A DNA stretch of 64,000 nt from Bacillota bacterium (GTDB lineage: Bacteria > Bacillota > Clostridia > Lachnospirales > Lachnospiraceae). The translations under genes and the position numbers were made by a program. This document shows, piece by piece, positions 41,042 to 51,439 of the stretch; position 1 is the stretch's first letter, and the number at the start of each line of letters is the position of its first letter. Location of the stretch: contig CABJAN010000003.1 in assembly GCA_902363515.1 (NCBI GenBank), positions 175,108 to 239,107 of the forward strand, given 5' to 3'. The notes below the pieces were generated by a model, which saw only the letters and a program-made list of their open reading frames with translations, had not been told where the DNA came from and did not search any database.

Positions 41042-42061
41042 TTACTCTTCTCCCTCCTCATACTCAGGTTCCATATTTTCGTCTACTTCAAAAATTCCTG
41101 ATTCGATTTCTACTTTTCTTTCTTTTTCTGCATCATCCGTAAGCTTCAGGAATACTTCTTCCAGGCTCATATTACTGGACTGCATTTTCAAAATCGGACA
41201 TTTCACCTCTGCAAGCGCAAAGAAAATATTTTCGCGCATATCCTGATTGCCTGACAGTTTAATGGTGAAATCACAGGCATTCTGAATCAGTGAATCATGA
41301 TAAATCACGTCCTCAATATTCTCCACCATATCCAAGGCTTTCCTGATTTCAGATTCCTGTCCCTTTACCGTAAGTTCCAGAGAATTTGCCCCGGACATAA
41401 GTTTTCCCAGATTTTCCGGCGTGTCACTGGCTACCAGTTTTCCTTTATCTATAATTAATACATGATCACATACAGCGCTAACCTCTGACAAAATATGAGA
41501 GCTTAAAATAACGGTATGTTTTTGCCCCAGACTTTTAATCAAGTCCCTGATTTCTATAATCTGTTTGGGGTCCAGGCCAACTGTAGGCTCATCCAAAATA
41601 ATAATTTCCGGATATCCCAGCAGAGCCTGTGCGAGTCCTACTCTCTGCTTATATCCTTTTGAGAGATTTTTAATCAGCCTGTTCTTAACTTCTATGGTTT
41701 TTGTGGTTGACATAACTTCTTCTATATTTGCTTTTCTCTTTTCTTTTGGAAGCATCTTTAACTCTGCAGCAAAATTCAGATATTCCTGCACCGTCATATC
41801 CTGGTATAAAGGCGGAATCTCAGGAAGATATCCAATCTTTTTCTTTGCCACCTCAGGTTCCTCCAGAATATTATGCCCGTCAATAAGGACTTCTCCTTCT
41901 GTGGACGCAATATATCCTGTAATCATATTCATGGTTGTAGATTTTCCTGCTCCGTTTGGTCCCAGAAATCCGTAGATTTTTCCCTTTTCTACTGTAAAAT
42001 TCAAATGATTCACAGCTACGTGATTTCCATACTTTTTCACAAGATTTCTTACTTCAATCAA
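41042..42061 (-). CDS. ABC transporter ATP-binding protein (GldA/CcmA-like)
   Basis: 339 residues from TTG 42061 (GGAGGGAATGTT upstream). Walker A GFLGPNGAGKSTTMNMI, signature LSKGYKQRVGLAQALLG, Walker B IIILDEPTVGLDPKQ, switch His in HTVILSSHILSEV. The C-terminal 100 residues form the extension typical of ABC-2 exporters, and the last 30 are acidic. First gene of the ABC/permease/GldG/DUF4340 operon. Confidence 0.95.
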   Translation of the reverse strand: MIEVRNLVKKYGNHVAVNHLNFTVEKGKIYGFLGPNGAGKSTTMNMITGYIASTEGEVLIDGHNILEEPEVAKKKIGYLPEIPPLYQDMTVQEYLNFAAELKMLPKEKRKANIEEVMSTTKTIEVKNRLIKNLSKGYKQRVGLAQALLGYPEIIILDEPTVGLDPKQIIEIRDLIKSLGQKHTVILSSHILSEVSAVCDHVLIIDKGKLVASDTPENLGKLMSGANSLELTVKGQESEIRKALDMVENIEDVIYHDSLIQNACDFTIKLSGNQDMRENIFFALAEVKCPILKMQSSNMSLEEVFLKLTDDAEKERKVEIESGIFEVDENMEPEYEEGEE

Positions 42062-42175
42062 AACATTCCCTCCTTTAAAATTCTACAATGCCAGAGTCAA
42101 AGGGCGTTTTTGACCCTCACACCATTTTATGGAAAAAATGTGATAAAAATTAGATAAGTATGTGTTTTTTCTGTG

Positions 42176-42236
42176 AAAAAGAGCCTGAAAGCTGCTTTAT
42201 GATTGATTCTATCATGCACAGCCTCAGGCTCTTTTT
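42176..42236 (-). terminator. Terminator after rsmG
   Basis: AAAAAGAGCCTGA and TCAGGCTCTTTTT form a 13-bp stem around 35 bases, with T tracts on both strands. It ends the rpmH-to-rsmG transcript and protects the ABC operon. The rest of 42062-42265 is otherwise empty. Confidence 0.88.
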
Positions 42237-42265
42237 CTTTTATTCTTTTATTTTTTTATTCTTTT

Positions 42266-42988
42266 TTATAAAATCGGCTCTTTTGCAGGTGTTCCGGCTT
42301 TTCTTGGATACTGCTTTGGTGTTTTTTTCTTTTTCTCAACAACCACTAAGGTTCTTTCCATATCGGTTCCAAAAAGCTGAAAAGCTTCTGTTTTATCCAG
42401 CTTACCTCCTAATACAAAGATGGCTTTAGAAGCCTCTGTAAGCTCTTCCTGGGCCTTTCCTGACTTATAGGAGATAAAGTACCCGCCTTCCTTTACATAA
42501 GGCATACAAAGCTCACATAAGGACGCCAGACGGGATACTGCTCTTGACACACTTAAATCATACTGTTCCCTGTGTTCTGCCTTTCTGGCTCCATCTTCTG
42601 CTCTTCCATGCACCGTACAGATTTCTTCCAGCTTTAATTCTTCAATCACTGTATCCAGAAAATTCAAGCGTTTTTTCAATGAATCCAGCAGGGTAATCTG
42701 TAAATGAGGAAAAGCAATTTTCAAAGGAATTCCCGGAAATCCAGCGCCGGTTCCCACATCAATACAGGTGTGAATTTTCTCCATATCAACTGCTTTTACA
42801 ATGGATAAACTATCCAGAAAATGTTTGGTAAGCACCTCCTGAAACTCCGTAATCCCGGTTAGATTCATGACCTTATTCCACTCTACTAACAGCTCATAAT
42901 AACGAATAAACTGCTCTTTTTGCACTTCTGAAAGAGCAATTTTATAGGCTTTGCATCCCTCTTCTAAAACCTTTAAATCATATGCCAT
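42266..42988 (-). CDS. rsmG: 16S rRNA (guanine527-N7)-methyltransferase
   Basis: 240 residues, the full RsmG/GidB length. The SAM-binding loop is IDVGTGAGFPGIPLKIAFPH and the second conserved part is DLSVSRAVSRLASLCELC; the N-terminal helix region is YYELLVEWNKVMNLTGI. It methylates G527 of 16S rRNA. ATG 42988 has AAGGAGATAGAT upstream; mnmG ends two bases before. Confidence 0.95.
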   Translation of the reverse strand: MAYDLKVLEEGCKAYKIALSEVQKEQFIRYYELLVEWNKVMNLTGITEFQEVLTKHFLDSLSIVKAVDMEKIHTCIDVGTGAGFPGIPLKIAFPHLQITLLDSLKKRLNFLDTVIEELKLEEICTVHGRAEDGARKAEHREQYDLSVSRAVSRLASLCELCMPYVKEGGYFISYKSGKAQEELTEASKAIFVLGGKLDKTEAFQLFGTDMERTLVVVEKKKKTPKQYPRKAGTPAKEPIL

Positions 42989-42990
42989 AT

Positions 42991-44871
42991 CTATCTCCTT
43001 CTATAGGATTCCATATACACCAGAAGCACAGAAATATCCGCAGGAGAAACCCCTGCAATTCTGGAAGCCTGACCAATAGAAACCGGTCTGTATGCCTTTA
43101 ATTTCTGTTTTGCCTCTATACGAAGTCCACTGATTTCATCATAATCTAATGTCTCTGGAAGCCTCTTTGTCTCCAGTTTTTTAAAACCTTCTACCTGTTT
43201 TAACTGCCTCTTAATATAACCATCATACTTAATATTAATGTTTACCTGTTCCCTTACATCCTCCGGTAATTCCGGTCTCTTTTTATCTAAAGGAGCTACA
43301 ATATCATAAGATAATTCCGGTCTTCGGATTAAATCTGCCAGAGAAATTCCATTCTTTAATGGCGTACTTTCATACTGTTTTAAAAGCTGCTGAACCTCTG
43401 GAACTGCCCCTACATGAACATGCTCCATACGCTCCGCTTCTTCCTGGATTTTCTCTTCTTTCCACAGAATATAATCATATTGTTCCTGGGTAATTAATCC
43501 AATTTCATACCCTTTTTTCCGAAGTCTTAAATCTGCATTATCCTGTCTTAAAAGCAGTCGGTATTCCGCCCGGCTGGTCATCATTCGATATGGTTCATGG
43601 TTCTCTTTTGTTACCAAATCATCAATTAAAACACCAATATAAGCCTCTGAACGATCCAGAATTAACTGCTCTTTTCCCAGAATTTTCATTGCTGCATTAA
43701 TACCCGCTACCAGCCCCTGTGCTGCTGCTTCTTCGTATCCTGAGCTTCCATTAAACTGTCCCCCTGAGAATAATCCTTTGATATTTTTAAACTCCAGCGT
43801 TGGATATAATTGTCTTGCATTGATACAATCATACTCAATAGCATAGGCATTTCTTACGATTTTTACATGCTCCAGTCCCTTAACAGAACGGTACATTTCA
43901 TACTGTACATCCTCCGGCAAAGAGCTTGACATACCGCCTACATACATCTCATTTGTGTCCAATCCTTCTGGCTCAATGAATACCTGATGGCGGTTTTTAT
44001 CTGCAAATTTTACCACTTTATCCTCAATGGAAGGACAGTATCTTGGTCCTGTTCCTTCTATCATTCCAGAGTATAAAGGGGATCTGTCCAGGTTTTCTCT
44101 GATAATCTCATGGGTTCTCTCATTGGTGTATGTCAGCCAGCAGGATGCCTGCTCAATCTGTACATCTTCCGGGTTCGTAGAGAAGGAAAATGGCACCACT
44201 TTTTCATCACCAAACTGCTCCTCCATCTGGGAAAAATCTACGCTTCTTTTGTCAATTCGTGCAGGTGTTCCGGTTTTAAAACGGTACATTTCTACGCCTA
44301 ATTTTTTCAAAGATTCTGTGAGATAATTCGCAGCCTGCAGCCCATTTGGTCCTGTATAATTGCTGATATCTCCATAAATACACCTGGCTTTTAAATAAGT
44401 TCCGGTACACAAAACTACTGCTTTTGCATGATAAACAGCTCCGGAAAAAGTCTGAACGCCTGTGACAACGCCATCCTCTGCCAAGATTTCTGTTACCTCT
44501 GCCTGACGGATAGTAAGATGCTCTGTATTCTCCAGTGTTCTTCTCATTTCCCTGGTATACGCCTGCTTATCCGCCTGGGCACGAAGGGAATGCACTGCCG
44601 GTCCTTTGGACACATTGAGCATTTTGGACTGAATAAAAGTCTTATCAATATTCTTGCCCATTTCTCCCCCAAGAGCATCAATTTCCCTTACCAGATGACC
44701 TTTTGATGTTCCTCCGATATTAGGGTTACAGGGCATGAGAGCAATACTATCCACACTCACTGTAAACATAATAGTTTCCAATCCCAGACGGGCGCAGGCA
44801 AGAGCAGCTTCACATCCGGCATGACCGGCGCCTACCACAGCCACATCATATGTTTCTTCTAATACATTCAT
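42991..44871 (-). CDS. mnmG: tRNA uridine-5-carboxymethylaminomethyl modification enzyme, FAD subunit
   Basis: 626 residues. FAD-binding [20 protein letters not shown] at the N-terminus, the conserved [20 protein letters not shown] and [16 protein letters not shown] region, [14 protein letters not shown], and [12 protein letters not shown] motifs. The C-terminal helical domain ends [18 protein letters not shown]. With MnmE it forms cmnm5U at wobble uridines. Start ATG 44871; mnmE ends 21 bp upstream. Confidence 0.96.
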   Translation of the reverse strand: MNVLEETYDVAVVGAGHAGCEAALACARLGLETIMFTVSVDSIALMPCNPNIGGTSKGHLVREIDALGGEMGKNIDKTFIQSKMLNVSKGPAVHSLRAQADKQAYTREMRRTLENTEHLTIRQAEVTEILAEDGVVTGVQTFSGAVYHAKAVVLCTGTYLKARCIYGDISNYTGPNGLQAANYLTESLKKLGVEMYRFKTGTPARIDKRSVDFSQMEEQFGDEKVVPFSFSTNPEDVQIEQASCWLTYTNERTHEIIRENLDRSPLYSGMIEGTGPRYCPSIEDKVVKFADKNRHQVFIEPEGLDTNEMYVGGMSSSLPEDVQYEMYRSVKGLEHVKIVRNAYAIEYDCINARQLYPTLEFKNIKGLFSGGQFNGSSGYEEAAAQGLVAGINAAMKILGKEQLILDRSEAYIGVLIDDLVTKENHEPYRMMTSRAEYRLLLRQDNADLRLRKKGYEIGLITQEQYDYILWKEEKIQEEAERMEHVHVGAVPEVQQLLKQYESTPLKNGISLADLIRRPELSYDIVAPLDKKRPELPEDVREQVNINIKYDGYIKRQLKQVEGFKKLETKRLPETLDYDEISGLRIEAKQKLKAYRPVSIGQASRIAGVSPADISVLLVYMESYRRR

Positions 44872-44892
44872 CTTCCTCGGATTCCTTTCTTT

Positions 44893-46266
44893 TTATTTTC
44901 CGGTACAAAATTTAGAGAAAATTTCATTCACCAAATCTTCTCCCACAGCCTCTCCGATAATACTTCCAAGCGCCTCATAAGCATTCATTAAATCAATGGA
45001 ATAAAAGTCTTCCGGCAGCCCCATATCAATGCTGTTTTCTACCAGAAGAATACTCTTTTTAGCTTCTTCAAGAGCTGTTTTATGACGCATATTAGTAATA
45101 TAAATTTCGTCATTAAAAGTAATCTTTCCTGCAAAAAAAAGCTCCTTAATCTGCTGTTCCAGACGGTCAATTCCTTCCTCTTCTTTTGCAGATATGGACA
45201 CAATAGGATGTTCCACTAATTCCTTTAAATCCTCTTCAAAAACCACTTGTTTCAGGTCTGTTTTATTGAGAATAACCACTGCTTTTTTATCTCTTAGAAG
45301 CCCTATAATCTCTCTGTCATTTTCATCCAGGGGAATGGAAGCATCCACCACATACAGGATTAAGTCTGCATCTTTTGCATTCTCAATAGCCTTCCCTACT
45401 CCGATTTTTTCTACCACATCATCTGTACTGCGAATTCCTGCTGTATCCATCATACGAAGGGAAATCCCATGAAGAACAATAGTCTCTTCCAGGATATCTC
45501 TGGTGGTTCCCGCAATGTCTGTAACAATAGCTCTTTCTTCTCCCACAAGGGTGTTTAATAGTGATGATTTTCCTGCATTTGGCTTTCCTACAATAACCGT
45601 TTTGATACCCTCTTTCATGAGTTTTCCTTCTCTTACGGTATCTAAAAGCCGGTCTATTTTACCTTTTATAAGCTCAGTTTCACCTCTTAAGGTATCTCCA
45701 TATCCATCAATACTGATATGCTCCGGATCGTCTAAAGCAGACTCAATATATGCAATCTGATAAATAATCTGTTCTCTGATTTCCCGAATAATTCTCTGGA
45801 TATTCCCTCTTAACTGGCTTACAGAACTCTTCAGCGCATACTCATTTTGTGCATTAATCACATCAATCACAGCTTCTGCCTGAGACAAATCAATTCTTCC
45901 GTTTAAAAAAGCCCGTTTCGTAAATTCTCCTGGTTCTGCCGGTCTTGCGCCATACTTTATTACAGTTTCCAGCACTCGTTTCATAGCCAGAACGCCCCCG
46001 TGACAGTCGATTTCTACCGTATCTTCTCCTGTATAGCTTCTGGGGCCATCCATAACCATAACCAAAACTTCATCGATTAACTCCTCTTTATCCCATATAA
46101 AACCGTAATTTATGGTATGAGAAGCTACCTCTTCTATTTTCTTTTTTCCGCCTTTTGAACGGTATATTTTCCCTGTAATATTTCTGCTTTCTGGTCCGCT
46201 GATTCGTATAATTCCGATGCCGGATGCAGTCATGGCTGTCGCTACCGCAGCAATGGTATCCTTCAT
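44893..46266 (-). CDS. mnmE: tRNA modification GTPase MnmE
   Basis: 457 residues: N-terminal tetrahydrofolate-binding domain (IAAVATAMTASGIGIIRISG), helical domain, inserted Ras-like G domain with G1 VIVGKPNAGKSSLLN, G2/G3 TTRDI and DTAGIR, G4 NKTD, and the essential C-terminal CTGK. It pairs with MnmG, encoded next. ATG 46266 with AAAGGAG. Typical size. Confidence 0.96.
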   Translation of the reverse strand: MKDTIAAVATAMTASGIGIIRISGPESRNITGKIYRSKGGKKKIEEVASHTINYGFIWDKEELIDEVLVMVMDGPRSYTGEDTVEIDCHGGVLAMKRVLETVIKYGARPAEPGEFTKRAFLNGRIDLSQAEAVIDVINAQNEYALKSSVSQLRGNIQRIIREIREQIIYQIAYIESALDDPEHISIDGYGDTLRGETELIKGKIDRLLDTVREGKLMKEGIKTVIVGKPNAGKSSLLNTLVGEERAIVTDIAGTTRDILEETIVLHGISLRMMDTAGIRSTDDVVEKIGVGKAIENAKDADLILYVVDASIPLDENDREIIGLLRDKKAVVILNKTDLKQVVFEEDLKELVEHPIVSISAKEEEGIDRLEQQIKELFFAGKITFNDEIYITNMRHKTALEEAKKSILLVENSIDMGLPEDFYSIDLMNAYEALGSIIGEAVGEDLVNEIFSKFCTGK

Positions 46267-46375
46267 ATACTTCTCCTTTTTTCACCGAATATGAAAAAAT
46301 TCCAGGCAAAAGCGCGCAAAGGATTTCCCTATTATTCACGCTTTCACCTAGAATAATATGTTACATTGTTTCTTC

Positions 46376-47191
46376 TTATCTGTTTTTCAGCTTTACAACT
46401 ACGTGACGGTATGGTTCATTTCCCTCACTATAGGTTTCCACATAACGGTTTCCCTGAAGTGCAGAATGAATAATCCGTCTCTCATATGGATTCATAGGCT
46501 CCAGAGACACTGTTTTTCTGGTCTTTCTTACTTTATATGCAATGCTTCTTGCCAGATTTTCCAGTGTTTCTTTTCTTCTGTTTCTGTAGTCTTCTGTATC
46601 CAGTTTTACACGAACATATCCCTGTCTTCCCTTATTTACCACCAGGCTTGTCAGGTACTGTAAGGAATCCAAAGTCTGTCCTCTCTTACCAATGAGAATA
46701 CCCATATCCTGTCCTACAAATTCAATATCCAGATTTCCTTCTGCTGCTTTGTAGTCCATTTTAATCTCTACTTCCAGTTCCATTGCTTTAAAGACACCGC
46801 TTAAAAATTTCTCAGCTTCTGCCTTCATCTCAGCAATTTCTTCCTGGCTTCTTTCCGGAACTTTCCGCTCTTCTTTTGGCTGTTCCGGCTCTGTTTTGAT
46901 TTCTCTTTTTACTTCTTTTTTGGGCTCTCTTTTAATTTCTTTTTTAACTTCTTTGCGCTCTTCCTTTTTCACTGCCTTAGGCTCTTCTTTTGCAGCAGGT
47001 TCTTCCACAGAAGCTGTGGTTTCTTTTTTTCGCGCTTTAATAATTGCCGGCTTGGAACCAAAGCCTAAAAATCCTGCTTTGCCTTCAGAAATCACTTCTA
47101 TTTCAAGGTTTTCACTAAATGTTTCAAACTCAAGACTTGCTTTTGTAATTGCTTCGTCTACTGTTTTCGCTGAAAACTCTCTGAATTCCAT
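46376..47191 (-). CDS. jag: Jag/KhpB RNA-binding protein
   Basis: 271 residues: Jag_N domain (REFSAKTVDEAITKASLEFE), a Lys/Glu-rich linker (residues about 70-120), a KH domain (MGILIGKRGQTLDSLQYLTS) and a C-terminal R3H domain (EPMNPYERRIIHSALQGNRY). It is an RNA chaperone that acts with KhpA in cell envelope control. It sits directly after yidC, as in most Firmicutes. ATG 47191. Confidence 0.95.
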   Translation of the reverse strand: MEFREFSAKTVDEAITKASLEFETFSENLEIEVISEGKAGFLGFGSKPAIIKARKKETTASVEEPAAKEEPKAVKKEERKEVKKEIKREPKKEVKREIKTEPEQPKEERKVPERSQEEIAEMKAEAEKFLSGVFKAMELEVEIKMDYKAAEGNLDIEFVGQDMGILIGKRGQTLDSLQYLTSLVVNKGRQGYVRVKLDTEDYRNRRKETLENLARSIAYKVRKTRKTVSLEPMNPYERRIIHSALQGNRYVETYSEGNEPYRHVVVKLKNR

Positions 47192-47210
47192 ATTTTTTCC
47201 CCCTTACTTT

Positions 47211-48491
47211 CTATTTCTTTTTTCCTTTGTTCTTTTCGTCAAACGCAGCTACCATGTTTGCCTTTGATGCCAGGCTTCCCGGTTTTGTCTTAGGAACAGA
47301 AGCATAAGATCCTGAAGTATTCTGAACAGAATTGCTTCTCTCTGCAATGGTTTTTCTTTGAGGTTCCTGGATATTGCGCACATTCATCTTGGCGTATTCA
47401 CTGATATTCTGGGAAGTGATACCTCTCTTGGCTCTCTTCTTATCCATTTTCGCCTTGTTCTGTTTAATGAACTGTTCCATATCCATGTTATTTAAATGTC
47501 TGTTAATAATCAACTGCTGTACACTTCTGATAACCGCACCGATAATCCAGTAAATACCAATACCAACAGGGAATGTAAAGCAGATAAATGCTGTAAACAA
47601 TGGCATAAAGAGGTTCATGCTCTTCATAGTGGCTTCCATGGAAGAATTTCCACCGTTTTTATTATCGCCGCTTGTTGCAGAAGGCATTAACTTCATGTTT
47701 AACACCTGTGTACCCCATGCCAGAACAGGAATTAAAATTGCTGCCAAAATCAACAGATAATGCTGTGTAGACCATCCGGACTGAATAAGCGCCCATGGGT
47801 TATCTGCAATATTAAGTCCTAAGAAATTCTGCATTGGCTGAAGGGTATCTGCTGTTTTATCCAGGATATTTGCAAATCCCTGAAACTGACTTACATCTGC
47901 CAGTTTGTCCCACTGTGAGGGAGACAGGGCATACAAAAAGTCAATCACCTGATTGTTACTTAAATCTCCGGATAATGGAATATAGGAGTTCTTAATTCCA
48001 TTGTCCTGTACAAACTTCTGAATAATTTCAGAAAATCCACTAACCTGTGTAATATGTGTAACTGCAGAATCAAACACATGTCTCATTCCGCTAATGTATC
48101 CCGGAATTTTAATGATAACCTGATACAACGCAAAGAAAATAGGCATCTGAATCAACATCTGCAGACAGCTTCCTGTAGGAGAAACACCATATTTCTCATA
48201 GAGAGCCATGGTCTCTTCCTGCATTTTTAACTGGGAAGCCTGGTCTTTTTTTCCTCTGTATCTCTTCTGAATACTCTGCAGTTCCGGACTCATAACCGCA
48301 TTCATCTTTGCAAATTTCTGCTGCTTAATCTGCAGCGGAGTCATAAAGGCATAAATAATCACAGTAAAAATAATGATACATAAACCTAAGTTATGGACTC
48401 CAATACTATAAATGCCGTTCATCAGCCAGCCCATAACTTCGGCTACCCAATTTACAATCGGCATTGTACTTTTCGTTAGTAATACACCCAA
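47211..48491 (-). CDS. yidC: Membrane protein insertase YidC
   Basis: 426 residues from TTG 48491 (GGAGGATACAGAG upstream). Five hydrophobic segments, with the conserved core YAFMTPLQIKQQKFAKMNAV, PIFFALYQVIIKIPG and the late segments MKSMNLFMPLFTAFICFTFP and GIYWIIGAVIRSVQQLIINR. A basic C-terminal tail of about 90 residues follows, likely for ribosome contact. It inserts membrane proteins. Located between yidD and jag. Confidence 0.95.
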   Translation of the reverse strand: MGVLLTKSTMPIVNWVAEVMGWLMNGIYSIGVHNLGLCIIIFTVIIYAFMTPLQIKQQKFAKMNAVMSPELQSIQKRYRGKKDQASQLKMQEETMALYEKYGVSPTGSCLQMLIQMPIFFALYQVIIKIPGYISGMRHVFDSAVTHITQVSGFSEIIQKFVQDNGIKNSYIPLSGDLSNNQVIDFLYALSPSQWDKLADVSQFQGFANILDKTADTLQPMQNFLGLNIADNPWALIQSGWSTQHYLLILAAILIPVLAWGTQVLNMKLMPSATSGDNKNGGNSSMEATMKSMNLFMPLFTAFICFTFPVGIGIYWIIGAVIRSVQQLIINRHLNNMDMEQFIKQNKAKMDKKRAKRGITSQNISEYAKMNVRNIQEPQRKTIAERSNSVQNTSGSYASVPKTKPGSLASKANMVAAFDEKNKGKKK

Positions 48492-48536
48492 CTCTGTATC
48501 CTCCTTCTTGCTTTGTCACCTCATATCTTCTGTCTT

Positions 48537-48746
48537 CTACGGTACAGGGTCATATCCGCCTTTTGAAAAAGGGTTACATCTTAAAATCCTCCATGCAGCC
48601 AGAATACTGCCTTTCAATGCGCCATATTTCTCAATGGCCTCTAATCCGTACTGAGAACACGTAGGTATATAAGGACAACGTGTACTCTTAAGAGGGGACA
48701 AATACTTCTGATAAAGTCTGATTAATTTAATCAATATCTTCTTCAT
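48537..48746 (-). CDS. yidD: YidD membrane protein insertion factor
   Basis: About 69 residues from ATG 48746, overlapping the end of rnpA by 20 bp. The family core [20 protein letters not shown], then [19 protein letters not shown], is complete, ending [13 protein letters not shown]. YidD is an amphipathic accessory to YidC. A start at 48767 is possible but the family begins at KKILIKLI. Confidence 0.94.
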   Translation of the reverse strand: MKKILIKLIRLYQKYLSPLKSTRCPYIPTCSQYGLEAIEKYGALKGSILAAWRILRCNPFSKGGYDPVP

Positions 48747-49101
48747 GATTCTTTTCGTTCTCTTCACTTTTCATAATCTTATGGAGCCTCCCCAAGTGAA
48801 GCAGGGCGCTCTCCATAGAATGGAATCCCTGTTCTTTTCCATTCACCCTGACAACAACTACAATATCATATCCACAACAAAATTTTTCCTCATTGAGGCG
48901 GTAACTCTCTCTGATTAATCTGGTCAAATGATGTCTTACTACACTGTTACCTACTTTTTTACTTACGGATATACCTATTCTGTTGCGACCCAACTGATTC
49001 TTTAAACGATACATAACCAGATAACGATTTGCATATGATGTTCCTCTTCGATAAACCTGTTGAAAATCGCTGTTCTTCTTTAATGATTCCGAATATTTCA
49101 T
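48727..49101 (-). CDS. rnpA: RNase P protein component
   Basis: 124 residues, including the RNase P protein motif [20 protein letters not shown] and ESYRL region. It supports 5' processing of pre-tRNAs with RnpB RNA. ATG 49101. The C-terminus is extended with an acidic tail ([12 protein letters not shown]) that overlaps yidD. Confidence 0.95.
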   Translation of the reverse strand: MKYSESLKKNSDFQQVYRRGTSYANRYLVMYRLKNQLGRNRIGISVSKKVGNSVVRHHLTRLIRESYRLNEEKFCCGYDIVVVVRVNGKEQGFHSMESALLHLGRLHKIMKSEENEKNHEEDID

Positions 49102-49130
49102 ACTCTATCCTTTTTCGCAAAGAGAAGAAA

Positions 49131-49152
49131 AAGACCACAAATCTGCGGTCTT
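49131..49152 (-). terminator. Partial terminator between rpmH and rnpA
   Basis: AAGACC and GGTCTT (8-bp region with loop) followed by TTTTCTTCTC on the minus strand. It probably reduces rnpA expression relative to rpmH. Confidence 0.6.
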
Positions 49153-49171
49153 AAACTGTAATCTTTTTCTC

Positions 49172-49306
49172 TTAAGCTGACAATTTTTTTCTTCCTTTAG
49201 CTCTTCTAGCAGCTAAAACTTTTCTTCCGCCAGCACTGCTCATTCTAGCTCTGAATCCATGAACTTTGGATCTCTGTCTTTTCTTAGGCTGAAATGTCAT
49301 TTTCAT
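49172..49306 (-). CDS. rpmH: 50S ribosomal protein L34
   Basis: 44 residues: [20 protein letters not shown], then [20 protein letters not shown], ending KLSA. Normal L34 length and sequence. ATG 49306 with GGGAGGTGCC upstream. First gene of the minus block leaving oriC. Confidence 0.97.
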   Translation of the reverse strand: MKMTFQPKKRQRSKVHGFRARMSSAGGRKVLAARRAKGRKKLSA

Positions 49307-50071
49307 ATTCAAGGCACCTCCCTTATATTATATGGACATCTTCCGATATTTTTATTCAGATGTCACTTCTAGTTATGCATGATAGAAAACATCATTTCAA
49401 TTATATTCACAAACCCGGTTCTCGTCAAGCATTTCTTTCATTTTCCTGCTGTTTTTCCGCGATTTTTCACCCTTTTTTACTATCCACAGCCTGTACACAT
49501 TCTTTTTGTGGATTTCTGCCTTTAACTATTTTTGTCCATTTTCTTATACACATAGTTATTCACATTTTTTCAGCTATTTTGGTTTATCCACAAAATGTGG
49601 ATAATATGTGGATAACTTTTCCTATATATTCACATTATTTCTCCACATTTTCCAAAAAAACCTTATTTTTCAACGGTTTTCGACCTGTGGACAGTGTTTT
49701 TTTGCTTATACACATTACTCACATTTCATGTTTTCCACATCCCTTCTCTCCTGGCTCTTCCTCATTATCCACACCCCTTTTTCCACATACACACCTCCCC
49801 TCTGTTTTCGTTATTTTTTAACGCGTATTTAAAATCTCTACTTATATATAATGAGACTTCTATACTTGTCCACATAACCACATCCTTTTTTTCTAAACTT
49901 TCCTTGAGATTTCCACCGGGTTTCTTTAATTTTTCATTGCTTAAAAACCGTTTTTATTATATTATATAGATAATAATACATTTTTTTGCCTATGATTGAA
50001 TGAGGAACTCAGTCAATCATCTATTTTTTGTGTTCTAAAACGGCATATAATACAGATTAGGAGAATTGAAA
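49307..50071. other. oriC: Chromosomal origin oriC, rpmH-dnaA part
   Basis: About 765 bp without genes, very AT-rich, with many DnaA boxes. Exact TTATCCACA or its complement: 49584-49592, 49596-49604, 49607-49615, 49765-49773. Near matches: 49480-49488 (CTATCCACA), 49544-49552 and 49706-49714 (TTATACACA), 49556-49564 (TTATTCACA). Several further TCCACA/TGTGGA half-sites are present. The cluster at 49584-49615 is tightly packed. The dnaA promoter is presumably within 49900-50040 (TATATTATATAG-type AT tracts near 49960). Gene orientation diverges here. Confidence 0.9.
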
Positions 50072-51439
50072 ATGCACATAATACAGGAAAAATGGTCAGA
50101 CATCTTAAATATGATTAAAATTGAACATGACGTATCTGATGTCTCCTATTCCGCCTGGCTGGAACCTTTGAAGGTCTACAAGGTAGAGGGAAATGTGGTT
50201 ACGATCATTGTCACCAATGGCAGTATGGCCCTGAGTTATATTAATAAGAAGTATATTCTGCCCTTAAAAGTTGCCATTGCCGAAACAACGGGAGAAGATT
50301 ACGAAATTTCTCTGGTTTTACCTGAAGAAATTAAAGAAGAAGTGGTACAGCCACCGGCTTCCTCTGCTGCTGCACCGGTAAGTCTGAATGAAAATATTGA
50401 AAAGGCAAACCTGAATCCACGCTACACCTTTGATACATTTGTGGTAGGTAATAATAATAAAATGGCTCACGCAGCATCCGTAGCAGTTGCCGAATCCCCT
50501 GGGGAAGCCTACAATCCACTGTTTATTTATGGAGGCGTTGGTCTTGGAAAAACCCACTTAATGCATTCCATCGCACATTTTGTGCTTCAGAAAAATCCAA
50601 GTGCCAAGGTCTTGTATGTAACCAGTGAATATTTCACCAATGAATTAATTGACTCTATCCGTAATGGTAACAATTCTACCATGTCCAAATTCCGTGAAAA
50701 ATACCGGAACATTGATGTCCTTTTAATTGATGATATTCAGTTTATTATAGGAAAAGAGTCTACACAGGAAGAATTCTTCCACACCTTTAACTCTCTACAC
50801 GGCGCCAAAAAGCAGATTGTTATTTCCTCTGATAAACCGCCGAAAGATATGGAAATTTTAGAAGACCGGCTCCGTTCGCGTTTTGAATGGGGTCTTATTG
50901 TGGATATTTCTTCTCCTGATTACGAAACCAGAATGGCCATTCTCCGCAAAAAAGAAGAGCTGGATGGCTACAAAATTGATGATGAAGTCATTGAATACAT
51001 TGCAAAAAATGTAAAATCCAATATCCGTGAGCTGGAAGGCTCTCTGAATAAAATTATGGCTTACGCCAATCTGGAACAAAAAGAAATCAACCTGGATTTA
51101 GCCGAAAAAGTATTAAAAGATATTATTTCTCCAAATCAAAAACGTATTATTACACCAGAACTGATTCTTGATATTGTAGCAGAACACTTTGATTTATCTG
51201 CCTCTGACCTGATTGGCAATAAGCGAAACTCCAAAATTGTCTTTCCACGACAGATTGCCATGTATCTCTGCCGCCATATGACAGAAGTAACGCTGAAAAA
51301 TATCGGTAAAGTATTAGGCGGAAGAGACCATACTACGGTTATGAACGGAATTACTAAAATCGAAAATGAACTGGAAACCTCAGAAAGCACCAGGGAAGTC
51401 ATTGATATTTTAAAGAAAAAAATCAATCCGGCGAAATAG
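50072..51439 (+). CDS. dnaA: Chromosomal replication initiator DnaA
   Basis: 455 residues from ATG 50072 (AGGAGA seven to eight bases upstream; a TTG at 50066 is too close). Domain I at the N-terminus (WSDILNMIKIEHDVSDVSYS), linker, AAA+ core with Walker A YGGVGLGKTHLMHSI and Walker B VLLIDDIQFI, and domain IV with FPRQIAMYLCRHMTEVTLKN and GRDHTTVMNGI. It melts oriC and loads the helicase. DnaA boxes lie on both sides. Intact. Confidence 0.97.
   Translation: MHIIQEKWSDILNMIKIEHDVSDVSYSAWLEPLKVYKVEGNVVTIIVTNGSMALSYINKKYILPLKVAIAETTGEDYEISLVLPEEIKEEVVQPPASSAAAPVSLNENIEKANLNPRYTFDTFVVGNNNKMAHAASVAVAESPGEAYNPLFIYGGVGLGKTHLMHSIAHFVLQKNPSAKVLYVTSEYFTNELIDSIRNGNNSTMSKFREKYRNIDVLLIDDIQFIIGKESTQEEFFHTFNSLHGAKKQIVISSDKPPKDMEILEDRLRSRFEWGLIVDISSPDYETRMAILRKKEELDGYKIDDEVIEYIAKNVKSNIRELEGSLNKIMAYANLEQKEINLDLAEKVLKDIISPNQKRIITPELILDIVAEHFDLSASDLIGNKRNSKIVFPRQIAMYLCRHMTEVTLKNIGKVLGGRDHTTVMNGITKIENELETSESTREVIDILKKKINPAK

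Noticed and set aside
46896..47267. Plus-strand ORF over jag
   Set aside because: Arises from the Lys/Glu-rich linker read backwards as Phe/Leu/Ser; not a gene.
49294..49969. Plus-strand ORFs in the rpmH-dnaA gap
   Set aside because: This stretch is the origin with many DnaA boxes; the ORFs are Phe/His/Ser-rich by AT bias and lack start signals.
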